Part shown: positions 1 to 11,883 of the stretch, in pieces | How the letters are laid out: every line of letters starts with the position of its first letter | How positions within the stretch are numbered: position 1 is the first letter of the stretch | From: Delphinapterus leucas | Lineage: Eukaryota > Chordata > Mammalia > Artiodactyla > Monodontidae | Reading direction: 5' to 3' | Assembly: GCF_002288925.2 (NCBI RefSeq) | Contig: NW_022098062.1 | Location: forward strand, 6,498,308 to 6,562,307 | DNA length: 64,000 nt | Position numbers and translations under genes: made by a program | The notes under the pieces: model-generated | Told to the model about the DNA's origin: nothing | Seen by the model: only the letters and a program-made list of their open reading frames with translations | The model's database searches: none

Positions 1-789
1 CCTTTTGCTGATGGTCTGTGGTGAGTTCAGATTTCCTGGCCAGCCCTCAGAGGCATTCACTGCTCATCGAATCTTCAGGCACCGATGGCACGAATGTGGA
101 GGGCCCAGTGGAAGGGCCGGCGCTGGCCAGTGGCTCTCGGCCCCTGGGTGTCTGTCAGCTTGCAAAGCCTCTGAGTGTGGACGAGGGGGCCGAGAAGGGG
201 CCGAGGGCAATAAATCAGGCTGCCCCCTGCTCCTCTTGTTGGTTTCCACCCTGGGCATCTGGAAAGGAGATAAAGAAGCAACTCTGAGAACATATCCCGG
301 GATATCTCGGGACCTCAGGCCAGGAAATGGGCTACATTACATAATAGCTTAGCTGAAAGTAGGCCTGGGTAGAGGTGGAAGTGAGGATAGTATGAAAAGA
401 AATGACCTGAGGGACTCAAAGCAAAGGCTGCCCTCAAATAAAAAGGTAAATACGGGTGATATTAGTATGTGTTGGGAGTAGGGGCGGAGCCCTTCATGAG
501 GCAAGAGCAGACGAGAACTAAAATGGGTCCAGAGGACAGTCACTAGCTCCAGGGCCTGGGCCCCATTCGCTGAGGTAGAGGGGGCAGCATGGAACGCTCT
601 CCCACTCCCCACACCCACTCCCAGCATGCAATACTCTCCCACCCCCGCCCCACCTCCAAGCCACTCGGGCTGCACTGCAAAGCTTTCCACTTATTTATCC
701 TTCCAAGCCCTCACTCTTCTCTTGCTCAATTATCCAACCAGTATTTGTGGATTGTCAACTTTACACAAAGCAGACAATTCAGATGATAA
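1..789. other. Unique intergenic sequence
   Basis: No gene or clear repeat recognised. Short open frames on both strands show no family signature. Confidence 0.6.
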
Positions 790-1005
790 ACATCACGGGT
801 TTTAGAGGCAGGCTGACCTGGTTGGAGTCCCTATTCTGTCCTTACTGGTTATATGACTTTGGCCAGTTACTTGAAGTCTCTGGGCCTCAGTTTCCACATC
901 TCTAGAATGGGATGGTTGTAAAGACTACATGAGAGAATACCTACGTCGTGCTTAGCATGGTGGCCAGCACATAGTTTTGCATTAACTAAAAAAATTAGTC
1001 ATTGC
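790..1005 (+). repeat. MIR SINE
   Basis: The MIR core is visible: ACTGGTTATATGACTTTGGC, then GGGCCTCAGTTTCCACATCT, then GTGCTTAGCATGGTGGCCAG. Diverged, as expected for an old mammalian SINE. Confidence 0.8.
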
Positions 1006-2518
1006 TAATATTATGAAGGCAAAGCGCTGAAACCTTAAGATGTTCAAAACATATGACTATCCCTTTAGCCCATCAGTGCATAAAATACACTTTATATAAA
1101 ATTACATCCCCCCAAAAGAGAATGTTCTGTGCTTTTTGTTGTCTACAACATCCATGATTTTGCACGTGATAGAGGCTCAGTAGCTTTTTGACAAATGGAG
1201 GTAAGTTCCTTGATGTCCAAGGATAAAGCATTTCAACAATAACTGATATTGGAGACTGTTACCTTATATAGGCGCTTTGGGTTGGAGAGGTGGCAACTTA
1301 AGCTTGGAAACGACAAACATCCAAATTTACGATTGGACAGTCCCCAGAGCTTGCCTTTATGATGTCTCCTTTTAATTTTTCGTAAGGAAAGAGGACATAA
1401 AGCATTACATGTAGGCTGCCAGGTATTCATATCACAGCATTCATCTCTGGTCTTGTGTGCAATACGGAATCCTTTGTGGGAGAATGCCGATGTGCACAGA
1501 AACGCCAGCTTGTGAGGAGAAAAGAGAGAGGTACTGGGGGAAGGCAGGCAGAAGTCATGAAATCATAAGGCATGAAATGAGCTTGGAGGCTCCTCCTACA
1601 ATCCCAGGCTAAGAGCAGTAGGGACTTTACGGGTCAGACTAAGAGCAGTAGGGACTTTACGGGTCAGACTAAGAGCAGCAGGGACTTTACGGGTCGCCCT
1701 CATCCTTCCCACTCACCTGACAGATGAGAACACAAGGTCCAAGGAGGTTCTGTGATTTGAGCAAGGCCACCGGCTACTTAGTGACAGTGCTGGGACCAAA
1801 GGAGTCTCCTGACACCACTTTGATGATCTTCCCACTATAGCTGGCTGTCGTCTTCTCTGAACATGAATTCATCAGAGGTAAGCAGATGACTGCCTTCCTT
1901 CCCAAACAGACCGGAGGGACCCCAAGAGCATCACTTTAGCGAGAGAGAGCCAAACACAGTTCCTTATTAAAAGCCAACCACGGGGACGTATTCTTTACCC
2001 CACACCTACCCCTCTCCATACTGGTGTGGGTAAGCATGTTTATGTCTGCAATTAAGCCAACCACACAGGGGAATTAATCCTCGAGACAATTAGAACTGAC
2101 ACCTTCTTTTAGTACTGAAGACAATCTGAGAAATATTTACGTGAGTCGCAGTTCAGCTGCCACATTAAAAAAAAAAGGATGGGGCCTGACAGATAGCCCT
2201 GGGGGACAGATAATGGCCTGTGGGTCAAGGCTCTCCAAGGGGCCTCTTCCAGATGAAACCCAACTCAGAGGAATCCACAGAGACCCCATCTACCCTCCCT
2301 TCCTTGCCCCAGCCCACGGGGAAGACACAGGGCAGCAATGTGCTACAGCAAAACCAAGGACTGCCCTGGGGTCCTTGGGGGCAGGAAGAAAGGAAAGTGA
2401 AGGTCTTAGGGAGCTGCCTGTGGAATGGCAGGATTTCCAATGGTTCCTGCCAGGGCCTCAGGGTCCTGTTCCCTCCTCCTGCCCTCACACACAGTCTCCA
2501 CCAGCTTGTTCAAAGAGC
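1006..2518. other. Intergenic sequence with a short tandem repeat
   Basis: No gene recognised. Apart from the 30-bp minisatellite at 1609-1695 the stretch looks unique; a weak MIR-like segment around 1700-1880 was not assigned. Confidence 0.5.
1609..1695. repeat. Three-copy 30-bp minisatellite
   Basis: Three tandem units of CTAAGAGCAGTAGGGACTTT plus ACGGGTCAGA. Copies 1 and 2 are identical across the shared part; copy 3 has one change (GCAGCA for GCAGTA). Confidence 0.9.
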
Positions 2519-3047
2519 TATCCTGCAATCTCACTCCTGGGCATATATCCAGAGAAAACTCTAATTCAAAAAGATAGATGTACCCCAATGTTCATTGCAG
2601 CACTATTGACAATAGCCAAGGCATGGAAACAACCTAAATGTCCATCAACAGAAGAATGGATAAAGAAGATGTGGTACATATATACAATGGAGTACTACCC
2701 AGCCATAAAAAAGAATGAAATAATGCCATTTGCAACAACATGAATGGACCTAGAGGTTATCATACTAAATGAAGTAAGTCAGAGAAATACAAATATCACT
2801 TATATGTGGAATCTAAAAAAAAAAAAGATACAAATGAACTTATTTGCAAAACAGAAATAGACCTACATACATAGAGAAACTTATGGTTACCAAAGGTGTA
2901 GGCAGGAACGGGGATGGATAAATTAGGAGGTTGGGATTAACATATATACACTACTATATATAAAATAGATAACCAGCAAGGATCTACTGTATAGCACAGG
3001 GAACTACGGAATATTTTGTAATAATTTATAAGGGAAAAGACTCTGAA

Positions 3048-3087
<40 letters not shown>

Positions 3088-3205
3088 GAATCACTGTGCT
3101 GCATACCTGAAACTAACACGACATTGTAAATCAACTATACTTCAATTAAAAAAATAGCTACATCCCAAATTACACAATAAACAAATAAATAATTTAAAAT
3201 ACACA
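2519..3205 (+). mobile_element. L1 3' end (end of ORF2 plus 3'UTR)
   Basis: Encodes the diverged ORF2 C-terminus (HPGYISRENS-type start, then CTPMFIAALLTIAKAWKQP, WIKKMWYIYTMEYYPAIKK), followed by the ATATGTGGAATCT stop region and a 3'UTR. 5' truncated; contains a TA run at 3051-3086. Confidence 0.9.
3051..3086. repeat. (TA)n microsatellite
   Basis: About 18 uninterrupted TA units inside the L1 3'UTR. Confidence 0.95.
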
Positions 3206-4469
3206 TTTTTTTTTAAAAAAGAGTAATCTACCTCTGCCTTGTTTGCCCTGATAACCGTTCCAAAGTCTCCAGTGCTAAGGGAGCTCTTTCACCATGCTAT
3301 ATCCAGGGCCTGATACAGGTCCTAACGTGTAGTGAACGTTTCATATATGGGTGATAAATAACTGATAACTCTTAAGCATTAGCCCTCACTTCCTTGGCAA
3401 TTTTATAGTTTCATTCTTTCCTATCCATTCTTTCCTTATGTATTTATGACCCTTCGGATGTGGGTGGCTATGGGCATCATGTCACAGATGAGAAAACCCA
3501 AGTTCAAATCAGTGAGGAGGGCTTGCCCGGGATGATGCAGCCAGTCGCCAGAGAGCCAAGAATCCAGTGTGTCTTTTGCCCTGTGCTCTTTCAGGCACAG
3601 GAAGTGACTGCCCTGGGATGTGAATGCCCCACAGGTAATAGCATTTAAAAGGGAACTCTCTCCTGTAGTACAGGTCCTACCTTGGGGCCTTGCACATTCT
3701 AGGAGCCCATTAACAAAGACAAACCAATTTAAAAGTGTTTGACATTGGAGGCTGTTCTCTCCCAGGGGCCCTGGGTGGGAGGGGCAGTGATTTTAGCCTA
3801 TTGGTAAAGGTAAGGGCTGAGGCATAGGTGGCGATGACAGGAAGCAACAAGGAAACAGAATAATACATAAGGCAATTTCAGATACTGATGAGAGCTGCAA
3901 AGATGGTCACAAACGGAGAATCTTAAGGGGAAAATACAGGACAAAATGCATCAGTGGAATCAAGGGCTAGGCTGTATGAGTCAGACTCTAAGTGCTCAGA
4001 GATTCAGGGAAGGGAGAAACTAGAATAGACGGAGAACTCTGAAACGCTTCGTGGAAATGGAACCCTGCATCAGGCTTTGAAAAAATGTTAGAATTTGGTT
4101 AGAAGGAGGGTGCAGGACATGGGTCCTCCAAATGTGAAATCCAGAACAAGGGAATGGAAGCAAGGTCACATTTATTAAGCAATTACCATGTATCAGGCAC
4201 CATGTCAGACGCTGTCACATCCACACAGAGAGGGAATAAGCACCATGGGGGGGAATGGGGACAGGAAAGAGGGCAGATGACAGCAGAGGGCCCAAGTAGG
4301 AGAGGAACGATAGGAACAAGAGGAAGGGTCAGACGAGCTCAGGCTAAGTCAGACCTTAAATGCAGGGCTAGGAAACCTCCCCGGACTTCTCCCCTGTGCT
4401 TACTACAGCACTGTTTCATGACTGTTTAATAATTTAGTCTGGGCGATGAGCAACTCGAGATTGGAGACT
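3206..4469. other. Intergenic; weak MIR and ancient-repeat remnants
   Basis: Around 3430-3640 a minus-strand MIR-like stretch (GTCACAGATGAGAAAACCCA). Around 3830-4130 an old interspersed repeat resembling those at 20.1-20.7 kb and 62.6-63.1 kb. No gene. Confidence 0.45.
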
Positions 4470-4640
4470 GTTTCATCCATCACTGCAATGTTTCCTGGAT
4501 GTTAGTGTACCTCAGAATCACTGGGAGGACTTGTTAAAACACCAGTTATAGAGCGCCATTCCTGGGGTGTCTGATTCCGTAGGTCTTGGGTTAGACCTGA
4601 GAATTTGCATTTCTAACAAGTTCCCAGACTCACAAATGAC
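4470..4640 (+). mobile_element. MER5A-like hAT remnant
   Basis: CTCAGAATCACTGGGAGGAC and TAGACCTGAGAATTTGCATT match the MER5A pattern of an AATCACCTGGGAG head and inner AGAATTTGCAT. Non-autonomous DNA transposon. Confidence 0.6.
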
Positions 4641-4679
4641 CGTTGTGATTCTTGCTTCCTGGTAAACCCCGTGTGGGTT

Positions 4680-5130
4680 TCCTCCCACATCGAATAGAGT
4701 TGACTTGCGTGACCAATAACATATTGTGGAAGTGATGGTGTGTGACTTCCAAGATTAGGTTACAGAAGAAATTGCAGCTTGCCACTTACTCTCCTGGATT
4801 GTTCACTTGGGGGACGCCAGCCACCATGATGTGAGGACACTCAAGTAGCCTTGCAGAGAGGTCCACACGGGTTGAAACTGAAGTCTCCAACCAACAACCA
4901 ACACCAACTTACCAGCCATGTGAATGAGCCACCTTGGAAGCAGATCTTCCAGTCCTGGTCAAGCCTTCAGACGTCTGCAGCCTCAGCCAATATTTTGACT
5001 GCTACTTCATGAGAGACTCTAAATCAGAACCTACAGAAACTATGAGGGACAACAAAGTGGTTATTGCTGTTTTAGGCCACTAAGTCTTGGAGTGATTTGT
5101 TAGGCAGCTATAGATAACTAATACACCAGA
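4680..5130 (+). mobile_element. MLT1-type MaLR LTR
   Basis: The typical MLT1 order is visible: GTGTGTGACTTCCAAGATTA, then GAGGACACTCAAGTAGCC, CAGCCATGTGAATGAGCCAC, GAAGCAGATCTTCCAG, ending TAGATAACTAATACACC. Solo LTR of a very old non-coding retroelement. Confidence 0.85.
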
Positions 5131-7034
5131 AGATGCTGGTGAGGCTGGTCCAGGGACAACACTTTGAGAATGACTGCACTATTTTGACCCTTGTACCCAG
5201 CATGTGCCTGGCATATAGGATGCACTCAATAAATACTTTTTAATTAATTCATTAGTAAATGGATAGGAGACAATGAATAAAGGTGAGACTTAAAGCTGCA
5301 AGCACTGGGGAGCCATTGAGTTGATAAATGGTGTGACATCAGTGGTATTTGGGAATATTTGCAGAGAAAGGGCTATAGAACCACGGTTTGCTGAGTGGCC
5401 CTGCTGGCAAAATTGCGCACTTAGTGTGCAGTCTCCACTCTAGTTTCTGAGGCCTCCATCCAAGGACTTGGTAGGCAATGGAGCCTAGGCCTGGGAACTG
5501 TTATTTCTACCTCTTCAGGCTTGCAGGAGGCCTGCCACGACCTCCGACTACCCCTGCATTTTGATCTCCATCAACAATCTTTCATCTCTCTCTCTGCTCT
5601 CCTTTGTCAGTCCTTACCCTCCCATTCTGTCCGTCCTCCTCTCTGCCTTTTATTCCTCTAATTGCCTCTCCTGCCACAACAAGTCCTCTGGGGAAATTCC
5701 AGCCTCCTCTCTGCTGCTGGCTCCATGAAGACTCTTCCTCCTCCCAGCCTGGGATGTTTTATCCCCTCTGCATTATTCCCATAAAGCAGTTCACAGTATA
5801 ATGCCACAAATATTTACCAAGTACTAGCTGCCTGTGCCAGCCAGCGTTAGGCTGAGTATATAGAGGCAAATAAGACCGATTTCCACTTGAGAGATTTCCA
5901 GTAGGGACTTCACAGTGCCCATGGACCAGCATCTCTGCTCCATGCCACACTCCAAACTCAACCCAATCCCCCACTCCACCCACATATCATTGCCTCCTCT
6001 TTGTGGTCGTGTGGGCTTGGGGCTTTTGGCCACTGGCTTAAGCTATGCACCACCTCTAGTGACAGGAACACGTAGAAAAGGGTTAAACAAGAGCACCTTT
6101 ATCAACTGGAAACTTTCATCACAACCTTAGCCCAGGACAAATTCTCTGCTCCTCCAGATATTTGATTACTACCTTTGGAACGATCCCTGAGTCCCAGAAG
6201 AAAACTGGCTTTACTTTGATGTTTTGCCAGCTCTCTCTCTTGCTCTGTTTGTCTCAGCCATTCTGCCAGAGCTTCAGACTTATTTGTCTTTCATTGCATT
6301 TTGTCTTGGAGTGTTTGTGCAATAATACTCAGGCTTTGATTGGAATTTCTGAAAAACACTGTATCTGATATGCTACAGAAGACTGGGGGTATCTAGCTTA
6401 TTCCTAAGCAGAGCTTGGGATGCTGAGCCATTTATTTTTAGCATTGTTATGGTTAGGCGAAGTGGGTCTATCCAAGCTCCCTTCTCCCCTTTGGGTCCTT
6501 CCAGGATGCCTAGAACCTCCAAGAGGAGTGTAGTCAGCCTAGGGGGGAGGGACTTGAGCCCACCCCCTATTGCCAACCCCTCTCAAGCTTTCCCCATAGG
6601 AGCTCTGGAGTTGCTGGATGATACAAATAAACTTCTAGAGAAACTCAGAGCACATGAGGAAGCAGCCCACGTAGTCCCGCAAAGAGCACAGACCACGAGT
6701 GTTTACTCAGGGAGTGCCCACCCCACACCAGGAACATTTCAGCCTTACCTATTTGGGCTCCCAGAGTCTGACTTCCAGTCCCTCTACGAAGGTTGTTTCC
6801 TGTAATGAAAACACCTCACCCCTGGCAAGTCCAAATCAGAACGTATGATTTTCCCCTCCGATCTGTTCTTCTCACAGTCTGCCCATCTTAAGAACGACAT
6901 TCCCATTCTCCAGGTGCTCAGGTTAGAAATCCAGGATACATCTTTGCCACCCTTCCTTCTACATCCCCCTCCCACCTTTCTTTCACCAAGCCTAGAATAT
7001 TCTATCTCCAAAATTTATCTCTCCAACAAAATCG
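5131..7034. other. Intergenic sequence, L2 tail at its start
   Basis: 5165-5265 reads as an L2 3' tail (GTGCCTGGCATATAGGATGC, ACTCAATAAATAC). The rest looks unique. The longest open frame (6449-6805, plus strand, 118 codons) has no recognisable domain and I do not call it a gene. Confidence 0.5.
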
Positions 7035-7857
7035 AAAACACTAATTCAAAAGATACATGCACCCCAATGTTCACAGCAGTATTATTAACAACAGCCAAGA
7101 TATGGAAGCAAACTAAGTGTCCATCAACAGATGAATGGATAAAGAAGATGTGGTAGGGCTTCCCTGGTGGCGCAGTGGTTGGCAGTCCGCCTGCCGATGC
7201 AGGGGACACGGGTTCGTGCCCCGGTCCGGGAGGATCCCGCGTGCCGCGGAGCGGCTGGGCCCGTGGGCCATGGCCGCTGGGCCTGCGCGTCCGGAGCCTG
7301 TGCTCCGCGGCGGGAGGGGCCACGGCAGTGAGGGGCCCGCGTACTGCAAAAAAAAAAACAAAAACAAACAAAAAAAAAACAAAACAAAAAACGTGAAGAA
7401 GATGTGGTATGTATATAATGGAATACTATTCATCCATAAAAAGAATGAAATTTTGCCATTTCCAGCAACATGGATAGATTTGGAGGACATTATTCTAAGT
7501 GAAATTAAGTCAGACAGAGAAAGACAAATACTACATGATATCATTTATATGTAGAACTAAAAAATACAACAGGCTAGTGAATATAAGAAAAAAGCAGCAC
7601 ACTTCACAGATACAGGGAACAAACTAGTGGTTACCAGTGGTGAAAGAGAAGGGGGAAAGGGCAATATAACAATAGGGGAGTAAGAGATACAAACTACTGG
7701 GTATAAATAAGCTACAAGCTATATTGTACAACACAAGGAATATAGCCAATATTTTATAACTATAAATAGAGTATAACCTTTTAAAAATGTGAATCACTAT
7801 ATTGTATACCTATAACATATAATATTGTACAGCAAATATACTTCAATAAAAAAGGAA
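7035..7857 (+). mobile_element. L1 3' end interrupted by a CHR SINE
   Basis: Left part encodes CTPMFTAVLLTTAKIWKQTK; right part (from 7396) resumes with VYNGILFIHKKNEILPF and the 3'UTR ending near a short TA run. The SINE at 7156-7395 sits in the conserved AAGAAGATGTGGTA site. Confidence 0.9.
7156..7395 (+). mobile_element. CHR SINE, whale type, with 14-bp target duplication
   Basis: Head GGGCTTCCCTGGTGGCGCAG, pol III A box TGGCGCAGTGG, B box GGTTCGTGCCC, GC-rich body (GCCGCTGGGCCTGCGCGTCC) and an A-rich tail. Flanked by AAGAAGATGTGGTA at 7142-7155 and 7396-7409. The intact duplication and CpG-rich body mark a fairly young insertion. Best single indicator of a cetacean genome. Confidence 0.95.
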
Positions 7858-7884
7858 AAATATATATATATATATATCTCAATT

Positions 7885-8570
7885 TCTCTACTTCTCTCCT
7901 CCACTGCCATGACCCTAGTCCAGGCCACTATCATCTCCCAAGTGGAGCCCCAGTTATTCTCTCAGCTCCCACATTTGTCCCCTTTCAGCCTCTTCTCCCC
8001 CCAGTAGCTAGAATGAGCAATCCAAAACCATATCTCCTCACAGCGTCCCCTGCTTTGCTTCAAACTTTCCACTTAAATTGAGAAAAAGAAAAAAGATCCC
8101 AATCCCTTACAAGGCCTATAAGACCCTTCATGTCTGGCCCATCACCACCTCAGACCTTGTCCCAGGTTGCAGCGCCCTCTCATCCCTCCTCATCCATCAT
8201 GGTCCTCAAACATTCCTAGTCTTTTGGTATACGCTGTCCCTCGTGCCTAGAAGAGGACAGTGGCCCAGGCATGCCAGGGCTCTTTCCTTGCCTGGCTGAC
8301 CCTAGATCTAATCCTAACCTTAAACCTAACCCTTCAAGTCTTACCTTAGAATGCATGTCATTGGAGCAGGCCTTCCCTGACCACCCTAATCTAAATTCGG
8401 TTCCTCCATTCTATTCCCTCCTGGTACCCTGTACTTTTCCTTCACAGCTCGTAATTGTGTAATTACACGTGCAACACTCTGTTTCATATTTCCTCACCAG
8501 ACTGTGAGGTCCATGAAGGTAGGGGTCATGTGTGTTCCTTCACCCCTTTATTCCTAACTTGGGGGCACAA
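7885..8570 (+). mobile_element. L2 LINE remnant
   Basis: Runs from CAGGCCACTATCATCTCCCA through GGCCTTCCCTGACCACCC to GACTGTGAGGTCCATGAAGG, matching the non-coding 3' part of L2. Strongly diverged. Confidence 0.7.
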
Positions 8571-8944
8571 ATAAGAGCAGGTCGCTGTCTGCAGGGGACT
8601 CACACTCTTATGGTAAAGGCACGTGCATGTTCTAATTGAACATCTAAGGCATCAAGGCTTTGAGCTTTGACAAGGTGCTAGGGAATGGCCAAGCTAGCCC
8701 AAGAGAGCTCCAGCTTCCCGGAGACGGCGGATGAACTGAGGTCGGTCAGTAGGCTGGCTATTTGGTCATGGTGCCTACTACACCTACAGCTCCTTCTAAG
8801 GGCCAGCTGCCCAGCTACGACCTGCTGAATGAGCAGTCATGACCTGTCTTACCCGACACCATTAACATTGCATAATCATGGGCGCCTGACAGAGGGCCAC
8901 CACGCCCCTGGCTCTCCAGCATGGCATGGAGTAGCAATGCTCAA
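8571..8944. other. Unique intergenic sequence
   Basis: No gene or repeat recognised. Confidence 0.5.
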
Positions 8945-10303
8945 ATTTTCGGTCTCGGGATACTTTTACATGATTAAAAATTATTGAAGACCACAGAGAA
9001 CTTTCATTTATCGGGCTTATATCTATTAATATTTACCAAATTTTCTAATTCTGAAAATGTTTATTCATTAATTAACTTGAACATAAACTCATCATATCCT
9101 AACATAAATAACTTATCTTTATGAAAGCCAACTAAATTTCCCAAAATAAAAAAAATGGCACTGTTTTACATTTCTGCAAATCTCCCTAAGTCTGGTTTAC
9201 TAGAAGACAGATTCTCATATTTGCTCCTACACGCAACCTGTTGTGATATTTTGTTTTGGTTGATACATACAAAGAAAATCCAGCCTCACATAGATATGCA
9301 GCTGGAAAAGAGGGGGGTATGTTAATAGCCTTTTCAGATTATTGTGGACAGTCTTCTTTAATACGTCATCGAAACTCGACTCAAAGGTTTGTTGTGTTGT
9401 AGAACCTGAAACCGCATCAGTGAACTTTTCACACTCTGTTACATTCAAATCTATTGGTCTCTCCAGTACTTTAACTGGATCTTTTTACCCGGGCATGATT
9501 GTGTAACATCCTTTCTTGGTCATTTGGAAAATACTGGTTTATTGACGTATGTAGATTTTTTCAAATGACACACTTTATTAAGCTATATCCAAAAAGTCAC
9601 ATTCATCAATATCACCGCCAATCAGAAAAGTCTTTAAGTATTGGCAAGCTATCCAGTTCATGGTGGATACAAGTTTTCCAAAACCCTAATGTTTACTCGA
9701 AACTTCAAATGTCATCATTGTCAACACCACCAGTTATTTTCTTGAAGTGGCAGGCTTGCTTCATCTACTTTCAAGAAAATATCTACAAAATATCAAATCT
9801 GAATAACCATAGTTTTTCTGTCCATAAATCTCACAAGTAAAATGATGTTCTATGAAAAAGGTGGTGAGTTCAGCTTGGAGCTCAGTCACACAGTGCTTTT
9901 CCTGGAGATGACCACTGGGCTTCAGCGTGCAAGAGAAGCACTATATGCGTCCTTCACACAGACTTAAAAAAGACATGTCCTCGAGGGTCGAGATATAACC
10001 AAATTAATACTCTTTCCTGCTTCATGAAAGACATACTTTAGTGAAACTAGCTTTTTCTTTTTCCTGCGAGTGCATGGTGGCGAAAAATACGACTACTAGA
10101 ATGGTTTGGTGGCATTGTCTTGATCTGTGCCAAGGTGCCAGCAGTTTTATCCACGATGTTTTTGTGCCATCACTGCAAGTACCACCACTATGGATAAGGC
10201 AAATGGAACTAGTATAATCATGAAAATGGTTTTAAACATATAGAACCCCTGAAAAAGTCTCAGACCCCAGGGGCTCCATAGGCCACGCTTTGAGTACCAC
10301 CAG
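8945..10303. mobile_element. hAT-type (Charlie-like) DNA transposon fossil
   Basis: About 1.36 kb that begins ATGCTCAAATTTTCGGTCTC and ends GGCCACGCTTTGAGTACCAC; the ends form imperfect inverted repeats around CTCAAA, as in hAT-Charlie elements. The interior (for example AATTATTGAAGACCACAGAG, CATCTACTTTCAAGAAAATA) is AT-rich. The minus strand keeps a 73-codon frame at 9227-9448 that may be transposase-derived. Family name uncertain. Confidence 0.6.
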
Positions 10304-11883
10304 CCCAGAGCAAAAATAATTACCTAGGACAACCAGATTCCCTCTCTGGAATTTTTAAACCAAGAAATACTGGGCCAATAAGGTAGTTGATAGTGAGAAG
10401 TGAACTTGAGAACAGCAGCACCCTTATATCAGAGCCAGCAGGGCCCCTATCCCAGGCCCCACACCTCAGGCTTCCTCTCTGATGCTTGAGACCTTTGGGG
10501 GCTAGCAATATCATCCAGCTGGGGCACCCCAAGCCTGGACTAGGGTTTTCACAGGCTCTGCTCCCTGTTTCTTTCCTTCAGGGTGCTCTAGAGCCTCCTA
10601 TATGTGAGATTGACCAGATATCCTGAAAGCTAGAGGTCTTGCACCAATGTGGCTGTCCCAGGTTTCCTAGGCAGGGCCAGGCTCCAGGAGGGGAGCCTGG
10701 CAAAAGCATTGCTTCTACTGGCCAATGTGGTATTTATTTCATGGGATTGTACAAAATTAGGTGGACAGAATGATACCGTCATATTTCTTTGGGTGACTCT
10801 CACTCATGTCAGACACAAGATGAGCTCAGAACTCTACAGCACCAAAAATCCACCACCAGTCCTTGGGCCTGAAGGGGGCTGGGGGGGTATGCAACAGCTC
10901 TCACCCATCTGTATTCCAACCATGGTGCTGCCTTCAGTCTACAATACCCAAGGGCAATGGGGCACCCAAGCTCCCCTACCAGTAGCACACCACCCCACCC
11001 CACCCCACTCCCACAGATTCCATGCTTCATATCAGGCAGTCCTCTGGGGGTGGCTGACATCTCCTCCAAAGGTTTTAGGGATCACTGCTCCATATTGCCA
11101 ATAGGCTTTTCCTATCGATGTCCTCTCTTGATTCTGATGGGTAGTTCTCCAGGCTGGTCTTAAGCCATCCCAGACAAAGGACTGCCCTTCCTCTTCCACT
11201 CATGGGTCCCTCATCTATCCTCCCTGCAGGTGGCATTGTATGGAATAGGAGTGAAGTCAATATTGAAAGAAATCATATTCTAAAGTGCCAAGCAAAGTCA
11301 AAAGAAGGTATGTTTGTAAAATGTGCTGTTTAAAGTTTATGGTATAAAATTTCAAAGGATGAATTTAACGTACGTAATACAAAGTATTGTTCACAATCTC
11401 TTGAAGACTCTGGGTAAGACTTGCATTTGTGGCCATCATCAACAAAGAAGCACAGTACCAATCTTTGAGAGAGTCATTAGAAGCCAGTACTCACAGGTGG
11501 TATGACAGATGATGCAGGGTCATGAGTAATGATGCAAACCAACCTTAACTACATGGTATTAGGGAGTTCCAGAGGCAAGACGATTACACTGTTTCAACGC
11601 AAACACTTTCCTAAGAGCCATGGAATTGTGCATAAAAATATCAAAGCTTACTTTTTCTCAGTAGGAGATATAAAATTAGCCAGGAGCTGCAAATTTTACA
11701 ATATAGAACACAAAGAGATGGCTCCTGGGCCTGAAGAGGAAGAGTTGATTATGAAGACTCTTCACGTGCCCAGACTGGACAATAAACAAATTCATAAGTA
11801 CCTCTCCTTTTCCCATTATTCTAAATATTCACCGATAAATTACTATACCTCATATGGGCCCATGAATTTTATAACACATTTTT
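10304..11883. other. Unique intergenic sequence
   Basis: No gene recognised. The 151-codon plus frame at 10649-11104 and 125-codon frame at 11529-11906 show no motif or family resemblance and look like chance frames. Confidence 0.5.
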
